This document shows positions 9,582 through 18,465 of a DNA stretch of 64,000 nucleotides, piece after piece (the stretch's first letter is position 1; each line of letters starts with the position of its first letter). The stretch spans positions 558,001 to 622,000 of the forward strand of contig NC_013078.1 in the NCBI RefSeq assembly GCF_000142805.1, in the 5' to 3' direction. The translations under genes and the position numbers were made by a program. The notes beneath the pieces were generated by a model that saw only the letters and a program-made list of their open reading frames with translations, ran no database searches and had not been told where the DNA came from. Source of the DNA: Lachancea thermotolerans CBS 6340. Taxonomy: Eukaryota > Ascomycota > Saccharomycetes > Saccharomycetales > Saccharomycetaceae.

Positions 9582-9702
9582 TGTATTGTGTTTGTTCACA
9601 GGATTTTGTTCGGTATTCCAAGTGGCGATGAGCTTGAATTCTGTGAAATTATAATTATAGGCAATTTGATACTCTGAAAAAATTTAAGCCTAGTAAACTC
9701 AT

Positions 9703-9710
9703 CTCATCGC
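9703..9710 (-). promoter_or_regulatory. PAC box (and RRPE-like element) in the PBR1-IPI3 promoter
   Basis: CTCATCGC on the plus strand is the reverse complement of the PAC core GCGATGAG. A near-RRPE sequence, TGAAAAAATTT, lies at 9675-9685. The pair is typical of ribosome-biogenesis genes, which fits IPI3, whose ATG is 46 bases downstream of the box. Confidence 0.6.
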
Positions 9711-9755
9711 CTAATTCATCGCGAGACCTTACGAGTCCTAATTGCAATTCAGAGG

Positions 9756-11276
9756 ATGGACGAACAGCTCATCTTCAGTACGAATACCACCTGCACGGTG
9801 GGCTCCTTACATTCGCCCAACCAAACGAATTTAAAGCAGTGTTCGAATGAGTTCCGCAACGGATCGTGTCTGGTGGGCAGCAAATACCTATTGGTTGCCC
9901 AAGCACGCAAGGCTCTAATCAACGTGTACAGAATCGAAGGCTCTGGAAAGAGAGAATCTGTAGAACAGAGACTGCCGCTGCCGGAGACCGTCAACTGCCT
10001 GGAAGTTGTTGAGAACAATGCAGAGCAGAATGGTAACTCACAGCTGCCATATCTGTTGTTAGCGTCGACTTCCTCTGGTAAACTCTACGTCTGGGAAATG
10101 GCTTCAGGAAATCTGCTCACAGTTAAAGCTATGGCGCACTACCAAGCCATCACAAAAATTCGTTCTATCATTCAGGGAAAATACGTAATCACGTCTGGTG
10201 CTGATGCGCGCATAATGATATGGCAAACTGTGGATTTAGTTTCCCAGCAGGACCCAAAACCACTTTTTACTTTGCATGATCACACGCTGGCTGTAACAGA
10301 CTTTGAGGTTTCAAACGCACACTCGTCCCAACTATCCGGCAAGCTTTTCACAGTCTCGCATGATATGACTATGCGCTGTTACGATCTGAATATGGACGTG
10401 TTTGACAAACCGCAGCTACTAACCACTTTCACCTTCCCCTTCCCTCTGGAGTGCATAACTTTGGACCCCGCTGACAGGGCATGCTACGTGGGCGGCGCAC
10501 AAGGCGTATACGCATTGCCATTTTATTACCCAATCGGAGACCGTAAAGTTGCCAATCTCCTCAGCTCTGACTCAAGCAACATCCTTTCTTGCGTTGAACA
10601 GCAACCGGGCGATAAAAATGCCGACTTGTTCACAATGGGAAAGGTTGCACTAGCTAAGATTACGAACGCTCAAACTTCTCAGTTGGCGTGCTCTCTCGAG
10701 GGAAGTCTCCTAGTCGTTGGTGACTCGCTAGGAAAGTGCACCGTAATGGATGTTTACTCTAAGCAACCAGTCAAGGAGATACAAGCGATAGTTGCCAACG
10801 AGACCGCGGGAGAAGTAACGAGCATCATACTCAATCCTGTGAATGTCGACAACTCAAATAGCCTTTTGGGTGACGGCAAGACGCAGTCGGGATTCAAAAT
10901 ACCCAACCTACAGAAAAACGTATTTGCTCGTGAGGGTTTGCACGACATCCTTTTCCAGATCGAGGACCTGCAGGACAGTAAAGTGGCACCCCTGGATGAC
11001 TTCGAAGCGTACCTTGATCAAGTTGCTGCCGAGGAGGGTACGTTTGCCCAGCTCGGCAACGTTGTTTCGACAGTCAAAGTGATGTCGGAAAGCGAAGGAG
11101 CAAACAGAAATCCTGAGAACCCGGACACTGCGCAACGCCCAGCTGACGATGGGGAGCTATTAACTATGAAGGCAACTGTCGGCCAGCTCACTGGAGCTTA
11201 CAAGGAGCTGCGAGAAATGTATGACAAGCTCTTCCAAGAACATGAAAGTTTGCGGAGTACCTTAGGGGAAAACTAA
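9756..11276 (+). CDS. IPI3: Ipi3, WD-repeat subunit of the Rix1 complex
   Basis: 506 residues (S. cerevisiae about 555). It is a WD40 beta-propeller with recognisable strands, for example LLASTSSGKLYVWEMASGNLL, then VITSGADARIMIWQ, SGKLFTVSHDMTMRCYDL and GSLLVVGDSLGKCTVMDVYS. A C-terminal predicted helical tail (QLTGAYKELREMYDKLFQEH) ends the protein. Ipi3 works with Rix1 and Ipi1 in ITS2 processing and maturation of pre-60S particles, and has been linked to pre-replicative complexes. Sequence and position (YNL182C) agree. PAC and RRPE-like promoter elements fit a biogenesis gene. Confidence 0.9.
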   Translation: MDEQLIFSTNTTCTVGSLHSPNQTNLKQCSNEFRNGSCLVGSKYLLVAQARKALINVYRIEGSGKRESVEQRLPLPETVNCLEVVENNAEQNGNSQLPYLLLASTSSGKLYVWEMASGNLLTVKAMAHYQAITKIRSIIQGKYVITSGADARIMIWQTVDLVSQQDPKPLFTLHDHTLAVTDFEVSNAHSSQLSGKLFTVSHDMTMRCYDLNMDVFDKPQLLTTFTFPFPLECITLDPADRACYVGGAQGVYALPFYYPIGDRKVANLLSSDSSNILSCVEQQPGDKNADLFTMGKVALAKITNAQTSQLACSLEGSLLVVGDSLGKCTVMDVYSKQPVKEIQAIVANETAGEVTSIILNPVNVDNSNSLLGDGKTQSGFKIPNLQKNVFAREGLHDILFQIEDLQDSKVAPLDDFEAYLDQVAAEEGTFAQLGNVVSTVKVMSESEGANRNPENPDTAQRPADDGELLTMKATVGQLTGAYKELREMYDKLFQEHESLRSTLGEN

Positions 11277-11321
11277 ATAGAACTTAAATCAAATAGCCAT
11301 CTGTACATTAGCGTTAAAGCC

Positions 11322-11627
11322 TCATTGGACAAGCTTCTTGCTCTTCCTATTAACGTACTGGCGATATTTACGCGATGACTTTGCCGCAGTTTTCTCAACT
11401 CTCTTGCCGCCACTGCCTTTGCCTTGAACCTTCTTTTGCTTGGTAGTACCAAAGGAAGCAAAGCCCATTAAAGAAGCCACGTCTGCTGGCTGAGGCTGAG
11501 ATTCATTGGACGCAGGCTGCAGGCCTTTAGGCTTTGACTCAACCTTTTGTTTCTCGGCAGAGGGATTTTCTGGCGAAGCAGCTGCCGGTTTACTAGCCTC
11601 TTTCGAAGGAGAACTTTGAGAACTCAT
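11322..11627 (-). CDS. Small protein with an SNRNP27 (tri-snRNP 27K)-like C terminus
   Basis: 101 residues from an ATG at 11627. The first half is low-complexity (Ser, Pro, Lys, Gln). The second half reads LMGFASFGTTKQKKVQGK, then a Gly/Lys linker, then RKYRQYVNRK. This closely resembles the C-terminal signature of the U4/U6.U5 tri-snRNP 27 kDa protein family (LMGFASF.STKGKKV.G ... KRKYRQYMNRKGG), compared from memory. In animals that protein influences 5' splice-site choice. The gene is divergent from NOP6 and 45 bases tail-to-tail with IPI3. I know of no S. cerevisiae gene at the matching place in either sister region. The call is an inference from one motif; the conserved spacing of its two halves argues against chance. 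Confidence 0.65.
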   Translation of the reverse strand: MSSQSSPSKEASKPAAASPENPSAEKQKVESKPKGLQPASNESQPQPADVASLMGFASFGTTKQKKVQGKGSGGKRVEKTAAKSSRKYRQYVNRKSKKLVQ

Positions 11628-11726
11628 CTATTAAAAGGTAGAGCAGGTATACATCGAGCCAGCGAATTCTCGAGGGCCGGGTCTTCTTATTAAATTCGAG
11701 GTTTAGATGGAAGGGTTTCTTTAAGC

Positions 11727-11751
11727 TGAAAAATTTTGACAGGCTCATCGC
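11727..11751 (+). promoter_or_regulatory. RRPE and PAC pair in the shared NOP6 promoter
   Basis: An exact RRPE, TGAAAAATTT, at 11727-11736 is followed seven bases later by CTCATCGC (11744-11751), the reverse complement of the PAC core. Together they mark the ribosome-biogenesis regulon. The pair is 61 bases upstream of NOP6 and also lies upstream of the divergent SNRNP27-like gene. Confidence 0.75.
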
Positions 11752-11811
11752 ATCTCATCTCATCGATTCCAATCTGAAAACACAAGCCGCAGCCAAGCTA
11801 TCCAGTTCACG

Positions 11812-12441
11812 ATGGTAGACGAGAAGAAGCTCACAAAGAAGCAGCTAAAAGCCCAGCAATTCCGTAAAACCAAGGAAGAGCGGGAAGATGACAAGATCGT
11901 CAAGAGAAAACTAGAAGAGTCCGAAGAAGCGAAGCCGGCAGAGGACGAGGCCCCTCGCAAGAAGCGCAAGACTCGCAGAGGCAAGGGAGGAAAGGGCAAG
12001 AAGGGCAACCGGTTTATAGTCTTCGTTGGAAATCTACCGAAGGATACCTCCAAGACCGAACTACAGGCGCATTTCAAGTCCAGCTCGCCCGACGAGATCC
12101 GCATGCGGCCGGACAAGAACATTGCGTTCCTAGAGTTCGACGCGGACAAGGATCAGAAGAACATCCAGTCCAGGATGGACGTGGCCCTGCTGCAGCACAA
12201 GACCGAGATGAAGGGCCGCAGGATCAACGTGGAGCTGACCGTTGGTGGCGGAGGCAATAGTCAGGCACGCCTGGAGAAGCTGAAAAACAAGAACCTAAAG
12301 CTGGACGATGAGCGTAAGGAAAGAACCACCAAGATGATCCAGGACAGCAAGAACAAGACCGCCAAGAGCGCCAGTGCCGGCACCGCGAACGTGGAGGCAT
12401 CCGGCGGCATCCACCCAGACCGCCTGAAGCTGATCAAGTGA
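11812..12441 (+). CDS. NOP6: Nop6, nucleolar RRM protein of 40S biogenesis
   Basis: 209 residues (S. cerevisiae Nop6 about 225). The basic, charged N terminus includes RKKRKTRRGKGGKGKKG. One RRM follows, with RNP2 RFIVFVGNLPKDTSK and an RNP1-like KNIAFLEFD. A Lys-rich helical tail ends in HPDRLKLIK. Nop6 binds snoRNA and pre-rRNA in early 90S/40S assembly. It is YDL213C in S. cerevisiae, so its position next to IPI3 (YNL182C) reflects the ancestral interleaving. The exact RRPE/PAC pair in its promoter fits its role. Confidence 0.9.
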   Translation: MVDEKKLTKKQLKAQQFRKTKEEREDDKIVKRKLEESEEAKPAEDEAPRKKRKTRRGKGGKGKKGNRFIVFVGNLPKDTSKTELQAHFKSSSPDEIRMRPDKNIAFLEFDADKDQKNIQSRMDVALLQHKTEMKGRRINVELTVGGGGNSQARLEKLKNKNLKLDDERKERTTKMIQDSKNKTAKSASAGTANVEASGGIHPDRLKLIK

Positions 12442-13004
12442 GGAAGTCACTGCATTGACATACCGGCACTAGTCAAGAACCGCGGGGCCTGCGCGGCAGC
12501 GCCGTAGACAGTCTGCCTTGCAAGTAGCGTGTAACATAGATTATTTTAAGAATTTTTAGAGTAGCGACTAGCGCCCCCGCGTCTGCGCACGTACGCCGAC
12601 CCTGGAGCCGACCAAGGTAGGTGGCGGGCTCTGTCGTAGCTTCTCCCGCCAAGCTCCACTCCGAAGTGTAGAGCCGTGCTCTGACTCGCAGATCATACTG
12701 TATAGAATCAGAAAATGCGCTCCGGAGCTCTATCTCAGGCTCGAAACACCGATTAAGTTTACGGTCGCAGCTTGGCACATGATTACACCTATCGAAGCGC
12801 TGATTAAGCAGATCAATCAGCTTAATGAAATGAATATTAGCGTTGATGTGGAATTCACTATCTCTTATCTATAGCCATGTTTATTGAAGGAAAAAAAATA
12901 TCAAAGGTGAATTGATGGAATTAGAAAGCTTTAATTCACTAAATTTAAACAAATACTGGAACAGCCTTAGAAAGCTGTGGTTTGAAGACTCCAAATAACT
13001 GGCA
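12442..13004. other. Intergenic, NOP6 to NPR1
   Basis: 563 bases holding the NOP6 3' end and the NPR1 promoter. The first half is GC-rich, the last 200 bases are AT-rich. I find no RNA gene or clear motif. Confidence 0.5.
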
Positions 13005-15260
13005 ATGTCTTCCCTGACCAAGTTACTGCAGGAAAAGCGAAAAAATGAAGGAGGACTGTCCAGCGGTCTGGCGCAAACGCGGTCTCAAATGTCGAGCGCC
13101 GGAACGGCAGCCGGAACGAGTGGCGGCACAGGAAGCGCGGCGAGCGAGGAGCTCTCGTCGTCGGTGGGCTCCAACGTTTTGATGAACCAGGAAGCCTTCT
13201 CCTCGAGCTTTTTCAACGCCAACTCGGCGCACACAGCGGCTCTGAGCGAGAGCTACAAAGATAGAGACAGGCCCGCACCCCTTACGATCGAGTCACGTGG
13301 CGGTAACGCGCGGCTCTCGTCGCAGGGCTTCCAGCCGGGGTCGCAGCCTGGCCCGCAATCGGGCCCACGGCCCGTTCCCTCCCTGTCCTCAAGTATACCC
13401 TACTCGGTGCCCAACTCGAACGCGAATGGTAGCAGTGGCAGCAACGCGGCAGGCGGCGCAGGCAGCGGTGGATTCCACTCAAGCAACGGAAGCGGAGTTT
13501 CGTCAGCATCGTCGTCGTGGCTCGAATCCCCTGGTGTGATGCCAAGCAACGTCTCTGCAATTGACTCCAACGTAATCTCTTCACCTAAGGTCGACACAGT
13601 CGAGCCACGGTTTGTCATTTCCAAGCAAAAGTTCCAAAAGGCTTCCATGGACAATGCTGCGAACTCCTATTCCAACGCTCAGAACGGCTCGATATCCCGG
13701 TCAAGCTCGATCTCGTCTCAGTTGGGTAACCTCTTCTTCACGAAAAACGGCAAGGAGTTGTCTTCGTCTCAGAACTCGCAGTCCCGAGACATCCCTACCA
13801 ACTCTGCTCAGTCAGCTGCATATGGTTCATCCATCCCCAAGCCCATGCGCGCCAGGCGTAGCTCGCTCTACGGCAGTTCGAGACAGCCTTCGAATTCCTA
13901 CCAAGATACTTTCATTGGATCTCCATCCTCTTTGCACGAGCAACCCCCTAACCAGTACATGCCCAGGTCTCGCCATTCGTCGATTGCGGACCTGAAAAGG
14001 TTTTTCAAAAAGGGCCAAAGCGTGAACATGAGCGTTTCCCCTGGTACTCCACCGGTTTCGTCCGGGGGGAACATCAGTTCTCACAATTCAAATGCCTCGT
14101 CCTTTGGCCCCGGCTCCTACAGCAGCAACAACGGTGACACGATATATACCAGCTCTGCCTCTTCAACTTTGCCTTATTCCAAAAGGTACACCAAGACAGG
14201 CGAAGTATTAGGCGCGGGTGCAGGCGGCTCTGTTAGATTAGTCAAGAGGCTCCAGGACAACAAGGTTTTCGCTGTCAAAGAGTTTAGAACCAAGTTCGAG
14301 AGCGAAGCCAAACGAGACTATGTGAAGAAGATCACCTCGGAGTATTGCATAGGTACCACGTTACGCCACCCCAACATCATCGAAACTGTGGAAATTGTCT
14401 ACGATAACAACAGGATTTTGCAAGTCATGGAGTATTGTGATTATGATTTGTTTGCAATCGTGATGAGCAACAAGATGTCCTACGAGGAGATTTGCTGTTG
14501 TTTCAAGCAAATCCTCACAGGTGTGCAATATCTGCATTCGATGGGGCTCGCGCATCGTGACCTAAAACTGGATAACTGCGTTATCAACAAGCAAGGTGTT
14601 GTGAAGCTCATCGACTTCGGGGCTGCGGCCGTGTTTTCATACCCCTTTTCTAAGACACTTGTGGAGTCTTCCGGCATTGTGGGAAGTGACCCATACTTGG
14701 CTCCAGAAGTTTGCATCTTTTCCAAGTACGACCCTCGTCCAGTGGATGTGTGGTCGATTGCAATAATCTTTGCCTGCATGGTGCTGAAAAAGTTTCCTTG
14801 GAAGATCCCTAAACTTAAGGACAACTCCTTCAAACTATTCTGCTCGGGCCGGAACTGTGATTCCTTGAGTGCTTTAGTAACTCGGACACCGGACCCCCCA
14901 TCTTATGACAGCGCCACCAACACTGATGAGAATGACAAGCCTAAGGCTGAAGCCCCAGTCTCCAATAACCCAGCGAACCCAGAAAATCCTAATATTGGAC
15001 CTCAGAGACTTTTACACTCCTTACCCGAAGAATCACAGCATATCATCGGGCGCATGGTTGAGCTCGCACCAGCGTGCAGAGTCAGCATTGACGACATTAT
15101 GAAAGATCCTTGGGTGGAAAGCATTGACGTGTGTGAGGTCGTTGAAGAAGGGTACTCCACTAAGGTGGTATCTGGTGTGGATCATAAGCACACCCAGGTG
15201 GACCAAAGTGAAGCCCATATTGCAGGGCTAGAGAAAAAGAAGAAAAAGCAGAACAGATAA
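13005..15260 (+). CDS. NPR1: Npr1/Prr2-type protein kinase
   Basis: 751 residues. The first roughly 390 are Ser/Asn/Gly-rich and disordered, with many sites suited to TORC1-dependent phosphorylation, plus a short basic motif before the kinase (RHSSIADLKRFFKKG). The kinase domain starts at GEVLGAGAGGSVRLVKR (about 399). It has the ATP-anchoring Lys in FAVKEF (about 424), the catalytic loop HRDLKLDN (about 517), DFG as DFGAAAVF (about 537) and APE as LAPEV. S. cerevisiae has two duplicates, NPR1 (YNL183C) and PRR2 (YDL214C); this is the single ancestor. Npr1 is inhibited by TORC1 and stabilises or retargets nitrogen permeases through arrestin phosphorylation. The same window holds SHR3, which acts earlier on the permeases. 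Confidence 0.9.
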   Translation: MSSLTKLLQEKRKNEGGLSSGLAQTRSQMSSAGTAAGTSGGTGSAASEELSSSVGSNVLMNQEAFSSSFFNANSAHTAALSESYKDRDRPAPLTIESRGGNARLSSQGFQPGSQPGPQSGPRPVPSLSSSIPYSVPNSNANGSSGSNAAGGAGSGGFHSSNGSGVSSASSSWLESPGVMPSNVSAIDSNVISSPKVDTVEPRFVISKQKFQKASMDNAANSYSNAQNGSISRSSSISSQLGNLFFTKNGKELSSSQNSQSRDIPTNSAQSAAYGSSIPKPMRARRSSLYGSSRQPSNSYQDTFIGSPSSLHEQPPNQYMPRSRHSSIADLKRFFKKGQSVNMSVSPGTPPVSSGGNISSHNSNASSFGPGSYSSNNGDTIYTSSASSTLPYSKRYTKTGEVLGAGAGGSVRLVKRLQDNKVFAVKEFRTKFESEAKRDYVKKITSEYCIGTTLRHPNIIETVEIVYDNNRILQVMEYCDYDLFAIVMSNKMSYEEICCCFKQILTGVQYLHSMGLAHRDLKLDNCVINKQGVVKLIDFGAAAVFSYPFSKTLVESSGIVGSDPYLAPEVCIFSKYDPRPVDVWSIAIIFACMVLKKFPWKIPKLKDNSFKLFCSGRNCDSLSALVTRTPDPPSYDSATNTDENDKPKAEAPVSNNPANPENPNIGPQRLLHSLPEESQHIIGRMVELAPACRVSIDDIMKDPWVESIDVCEVVEEGYSTKVVSGVDHKHTQVDQSEAHIAGLEKKKKKQNR

Positions 15261-15610
15261 AATCGAGTCCTCTGCCCCCTCAAACGCCAAGCTGCTCTTT
15301 TCCGCCACAAGCTATAGTCTTGCCTTCCCAAGACGACATGTAAGTCTAGTTGTGTTCTTAATATATATTTTAACCTGTTAAGCTTTTCCCCACGTATCAA
15401 TGGTCTCTACGTAACCCCAGAAAAGGCAGCAAACTACGGCTAACCGTTCTGGCTCAGAAGAGCCGGGTACGATGTCTCTGGTGCGGCAGTCGTCCCGACA
15501 TTGTTTTCAAGATTGGCTTTCATCTTTAAATGCCTGTCAATATTAAGAAAAATTTTAAAAGACTAGGCTATCGAATACCAATCGATTTAAAGAAGCATCG
15601 AGCAAAGATA
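15261..15610. promoter_or_regulatory. NPR1 3' end and MRPL19 promoter, with GAAAAATTTT at 15547-15556
   Basis: 350 bases between the NPR1 stop and the preferred MRPL19 start. GAAAAATTTT at 15547-15556 matches nine bases of the RRPE/RGE element known from mitochondrial ribosomal genes in such yeasts. Its place between the two possible MRPL19 starts favours the downstream start. Confidence 0.5.
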
Positions 15611-16060
15611 ATGTCAAAACCTCTCAAAAATATTATCGTGAAGTTGATTGTTGGCGCGGGACAGGCAGCTCCATCGCCGCCTGTCGGTCCAGCGTTGGGT
15701 TCTAAGGGTATAAAAGCCATTGACTTCTGTAAAGAATTCAATGCCCGCACGGCGTCTTACCAACCGGGGACCCCCGTTCCAGTGCTGATCACAATAAAGC
15801 CTGACCGCTCGTTTGCGTTTGAGATGAAGTCACCCCCAACCGGATTCCTCCTCCTGAAAAGCTTAGGAAAAGATAAGGGCATGGGCCAGCCTGATGTGAA
15901 GAGCCCCGCAGGAACACTAGGAGAACTGTCTCTGAAGCACATCTATGAAATCGCAAAGATCAAAAAAAGTGATGGGAGACATGCATCGCTTGGGATGGAA
16001 AGCATTGTTAAGTCCGTGGTTGGGGTCGCGAAGAGCATGGGTATCAACGTGGTGCCATAA
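15611..16060 (+). CDS. MRPL19: Mitochondrial large-subunit ribosomal protein uL11m (Mrpl19)
   Basis: 149 residues from the ATG at 15611 ([21 protein letters not shown]), matching the start of S. cerevisiae Mrpl19. An in-frame ATG at 15530 would add 27 residues that are strongly basic (about ten Lys/Arg and one Asp) and could act as a presequence, but a GAAAAATTTT promoter-type element lies inside that extension, so I prefer the shorter form. The uL11 core is complete: [36 protein letters not shown], and the C-terminal [19 protein letters not shown]. uL11m forms the stalk base of the mitochondrial ribosome. Confidence 0.92.
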   Translation: MSKPLKNIIVKLIVGAGQAAPSPPVGPALGSKGIKAIDFCKEFNARTASYQPGTPVPVLITIKPDRSFAFEMKSPPTGFLLLKSLGKDKGMGQPDVKSPAGTLGELSLKHIYEIAKIKKSDGRHASLGMESIVKSVVGVAKSMGINVVP

Positions 16061-16194
16061 GTCATAGTCATACGTAAGAGCTAGCGTGGACTAGCCAGCT
16101 TGTACATAGTCAATGCCATGAGATATGAATGGTTGTTTCGTAAATCTAGTATACAAAGTGAAGAGTCTAGACTCTATACTACATGGGATGCAAG

Positions 16195-18465
16195 TTATTT
16201 GTTGTAGCATCTCTTTTTGTTTTTGTTTTTGGACTTCTTTCTCTTAGAGGAGCTCTTAGGAGTGCCTTCTGCTCTGTTGGTAGCTGCAGCTGCACTGGAT
16301 GACGAAACGCTTGGGCCCTGGGGAAGAGGTACACTTCTAGGTGTCAAACGCGTGTATACCAGATAATAGGCGCCGGGTTCCTTCAGCATCTGCCTTTCGG
16401 AGATCTTGTTGATGTACTCGTCATCATACGTCGACCAAGAGCCGTCAGGCTGCTTGCAGTGAGCAATATAATGGCCGGAGGTCAAGGAGCGGCCCTCGTG
16501 AACAACAACGCTTATTAGTTGATATTTCACTGGCAAGGTAGTCTTAGAATTTTCGCAGAACTCAGTGACGTCCAGGAACATAGGGTAGGAAACTGCCTGC
16601 TTCAACTTGGAAGACGATGTTCCATTGAAGCGGAATTTCTTCAGGTGCACTAGTAGAGTTTCCGGGGCTCTCAAGATAAAATTATGTTTCGAAGCGTTAG
16701 TGGTCTTGTGGCACTTTTCGCACACGTACCCCTCTTTATTAGCCTTGTCAACTTTGATGAGCTCCGGATTGAAAAAATCTCTAATTGACTTTTCAATGGA
16801 GAAGCGGCGTTGTGGTTCCTCTTCAAAGTCTGAGCTATTCTTAGCGGTATCGGCGGAGTCGCTGTTTTTCTTGCCCTTCAGATGTAAGGAGATGTCGTAT
16901 ATTGGTTGTTCTGTTTTGGACACTTCGCCACAGCTTTTACAGGTAACCTCCTGCCTCAGCATACCGCCGAAAATGTCGTAAAGAATACTTTCTGTTAGCT
17001 TGTGGCCGCGTGGAACGCTGTCCTCTTGGAGCCTCGAGATTAGAGACATGAAATACTCATGCGAGTCTTCTTGTTGCCATTCACTCATCATGCAGTTGAT
17101 ATCCTCCAGTCTCCCGATTAGCTTCTTTGGGTTGATAAACTGGTTCTTGGAAGCGTCTGTAGACCACATACGTTTTGATGTCTCCGCAAGCACCTGGGTC
17201 ACAGAATTTGGTGATATGGTAGATTTGTACTCTCCACGCAAAACATCAAACAGGTAGTGCTGAATGGCCGGAATATGGATCAAAGCCTGCACAGCTGCGT
17301 TGGTGTAACAGGTGACCCCGTGGTTGAGCAGCCCCTTTGGTTTCATGGTGGAAAGCTGAGGCCCCCAGTTTTTCAGAATCCGTGTAGAGTTGTTGGCGCC
17401 ACGATCGTTTGCCTTCTCATTGAACTGATAGAAGCGATCCATGTCTGAAAGGACAGTTGGAGGAGTGGGGGAGGCGCGCTTGCTGGAAGGCTGCTTGTGC
17501 TTTAGCTCCTCTTCATTCTCTTCGTGGGCACTCTCCTCCTCAGCGTTGCCGTTGTCCTCGCCGGCTGGCTCGGTCTTTTTGCGAGCATCGGCAAGGCTGG
17601 CCATCTCGGCGTACTCTTGAGCTTCACGCATCAGCCCCGCTTTCTCGCTATCTGTGATGTTGCCGTCGGGGCCCTCCAACTCTGAGTCCTCGGTGCCATC
17701 GTCTTGGAAATCAGCATCTTCTTCGTCCTGGTCATCTTGGTCGGAGACGCTGCCCAGCGATGCCTCACGCTCATCGGCATCTGTTTCTGGCTTCGAGTTA
17801 CCGGCATTTTCTTTAGCTCCCTCTTCAGGGTCCTCTCCCAGATCCTCTCCCAGGCCTTCTCCCACATCCTCACCAAGGTCCTCGCCAAGGTCCTCACCGA
17901 GATCCTCACCAAGGTCCTCACCAAGGTCTTCCCCTAGATCTTCGCCTGTGCTCGCCACCGCGTCGGCGCCACTTCCGGGGTCAGAAGACCCGTCCTCGAC
18001 ATACTCGTGTGCTTCGTGGAATTCCTCCGCGGCGGAGTCGCTAGACTCGCCAGACTCGCTCTGTGCACCGGCCGCGTCAGGGGCGTCGACAACATCTTCG
18101 CCCGCTCCCTCGCCGTCGCTCGAGCTCTGGTACTTCCCGTCGCTCAGCTCCACGTCGCTAGGGATTTGTTTCCGCGCCGTGTACATCTGCAGTGCCTCCG
18201 AAAAGTTCTTGGGCACTGGTCTTCTGCCGTTGGCGTTGCCCGACGTCCCGTTCGCCTTTCTTCCGTCGCCCTGCGTGCGGCCAGACGCGTCGGCGTTGGT
18301 GCCATCGCGCCTAGTTGGATGATGCGCCGCTGGGCGCGAAGATCCGATCACCACGCACGAAACGGGTTTTCCTTCGACGCTATCAGGCGCCGTAGCGGGC
18401 TTAAACTGCAACGGCTGAGCAAGTAGTCTCTCCACCAGCGGCTTGACCGCGTCGTGTTCTTGCAT
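16195..18465 (-). CDS. UBP10: Ubp10, histone H2B deubiquitinase
   Basis: 756 residues from the ATG at 18465; the frame runs two codons further but not to an ATG. The N-terminal half is acidic and disordered, as in S. cerevisiae Ubp10/Dot4 (about 792 residues), and includes ten GEDL-type tetrapeptides (DNA 17827-17946). The USP domain begins near KGLLNHGVTCYTNAAVQALI, with the catalytic Cys at about residue 385. It has a zinc knuckle (VTCKSCGEVSKTEQ, VCEKCHKTT) and the His box SLTSGHYIAHCKQPDG (about 660) followed by WSTYDDEYI. The C terminus is basic (SSKRKKSKNKNKKR). Ubp10 removes ubiquitin from histone H2B and PCNA and supports telomeric silencing. It is tail-to-tail with MRPL19. Confidence 0.92.
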   Translation of the reverse strand: MQEHDAVKPLVERLLAQPLQFKPATAPDSVEGKPVSCVVIGSSRPAAHHPTRRDGTNADASGRTQGDGRKANGTSGNANGRRPVPKNFSEALQMYTARKQIPSDVELSDGKYQSSSDGEGAGEDVVDAPDAAGAQSESGESSDSAAEEFHEAHEYVEDGSSDPGSGADAVASTGEDLGEDLGEDLGEDLGEDLGEDLGEDVGEGLGEDLGEDPEEGAKENAGNSKPETDADEREASLGSVSDQDDQDEEDADFQDDGTEDSELEGPDGNITDSEKAGLMREAQEYAEMASLADARKKTEPAGEDNGNAEEESAHEENEEELKHKQPSSKRASPTPPTVLSDMDRFYQFNEKANDRGANNSTRILKNWGPQLSTMKPKGLLNHGVTCYTNAAVQALIHIPAIQHYLFDVLRGEYKSTISPNSVTQVLAETSKRMWSTDASKNQFINPKKLIGRLEDINCMMSEWQQEDSHEYFMSLISRLQEDSVPRGHKLTESILYDIFGGMLRQEVTCKSCGEVSKTEQPIYDISLHLKGKKNSDSADTAKNSSDFEEEPQRRFSIEKSIRDFFNPELIKVDKANKEGYVCEKCHKTTNASKHNFILRAPETLLVHLKKFRFNGTSSSKLKQAVSYPMFLDVTEFCENSKTTLPVKYQLISVVVHEGRSLTSGHYIAHCKQPDGSWSTYDDEYINKISERQMLKEPGAYYLVYTRLTPRSVPLPQGPSVSSSSAAAATNRAEGTPKSSSKRKKSKNKNKKRCYNK
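17827..17946 (-). repeat. Tandem 12-bp repeat coding GEDL units in UBP10
   Basis: Ten in-frame 12-base units encode G-E-D/G-L/V/P tetrapeptides (six GEDL, then GEDV, GEGL, GEDL, GEDP). Codon differences among units show the array is not freshly expanded throughout. Confidence 0.85.

Noticed and set aside
17654-18322. Long plus-strand ORF (Ser/Pro-rich) opposite UBP10
   Set aside because: Antisense shadow of the acidic repeat region of UBP10.
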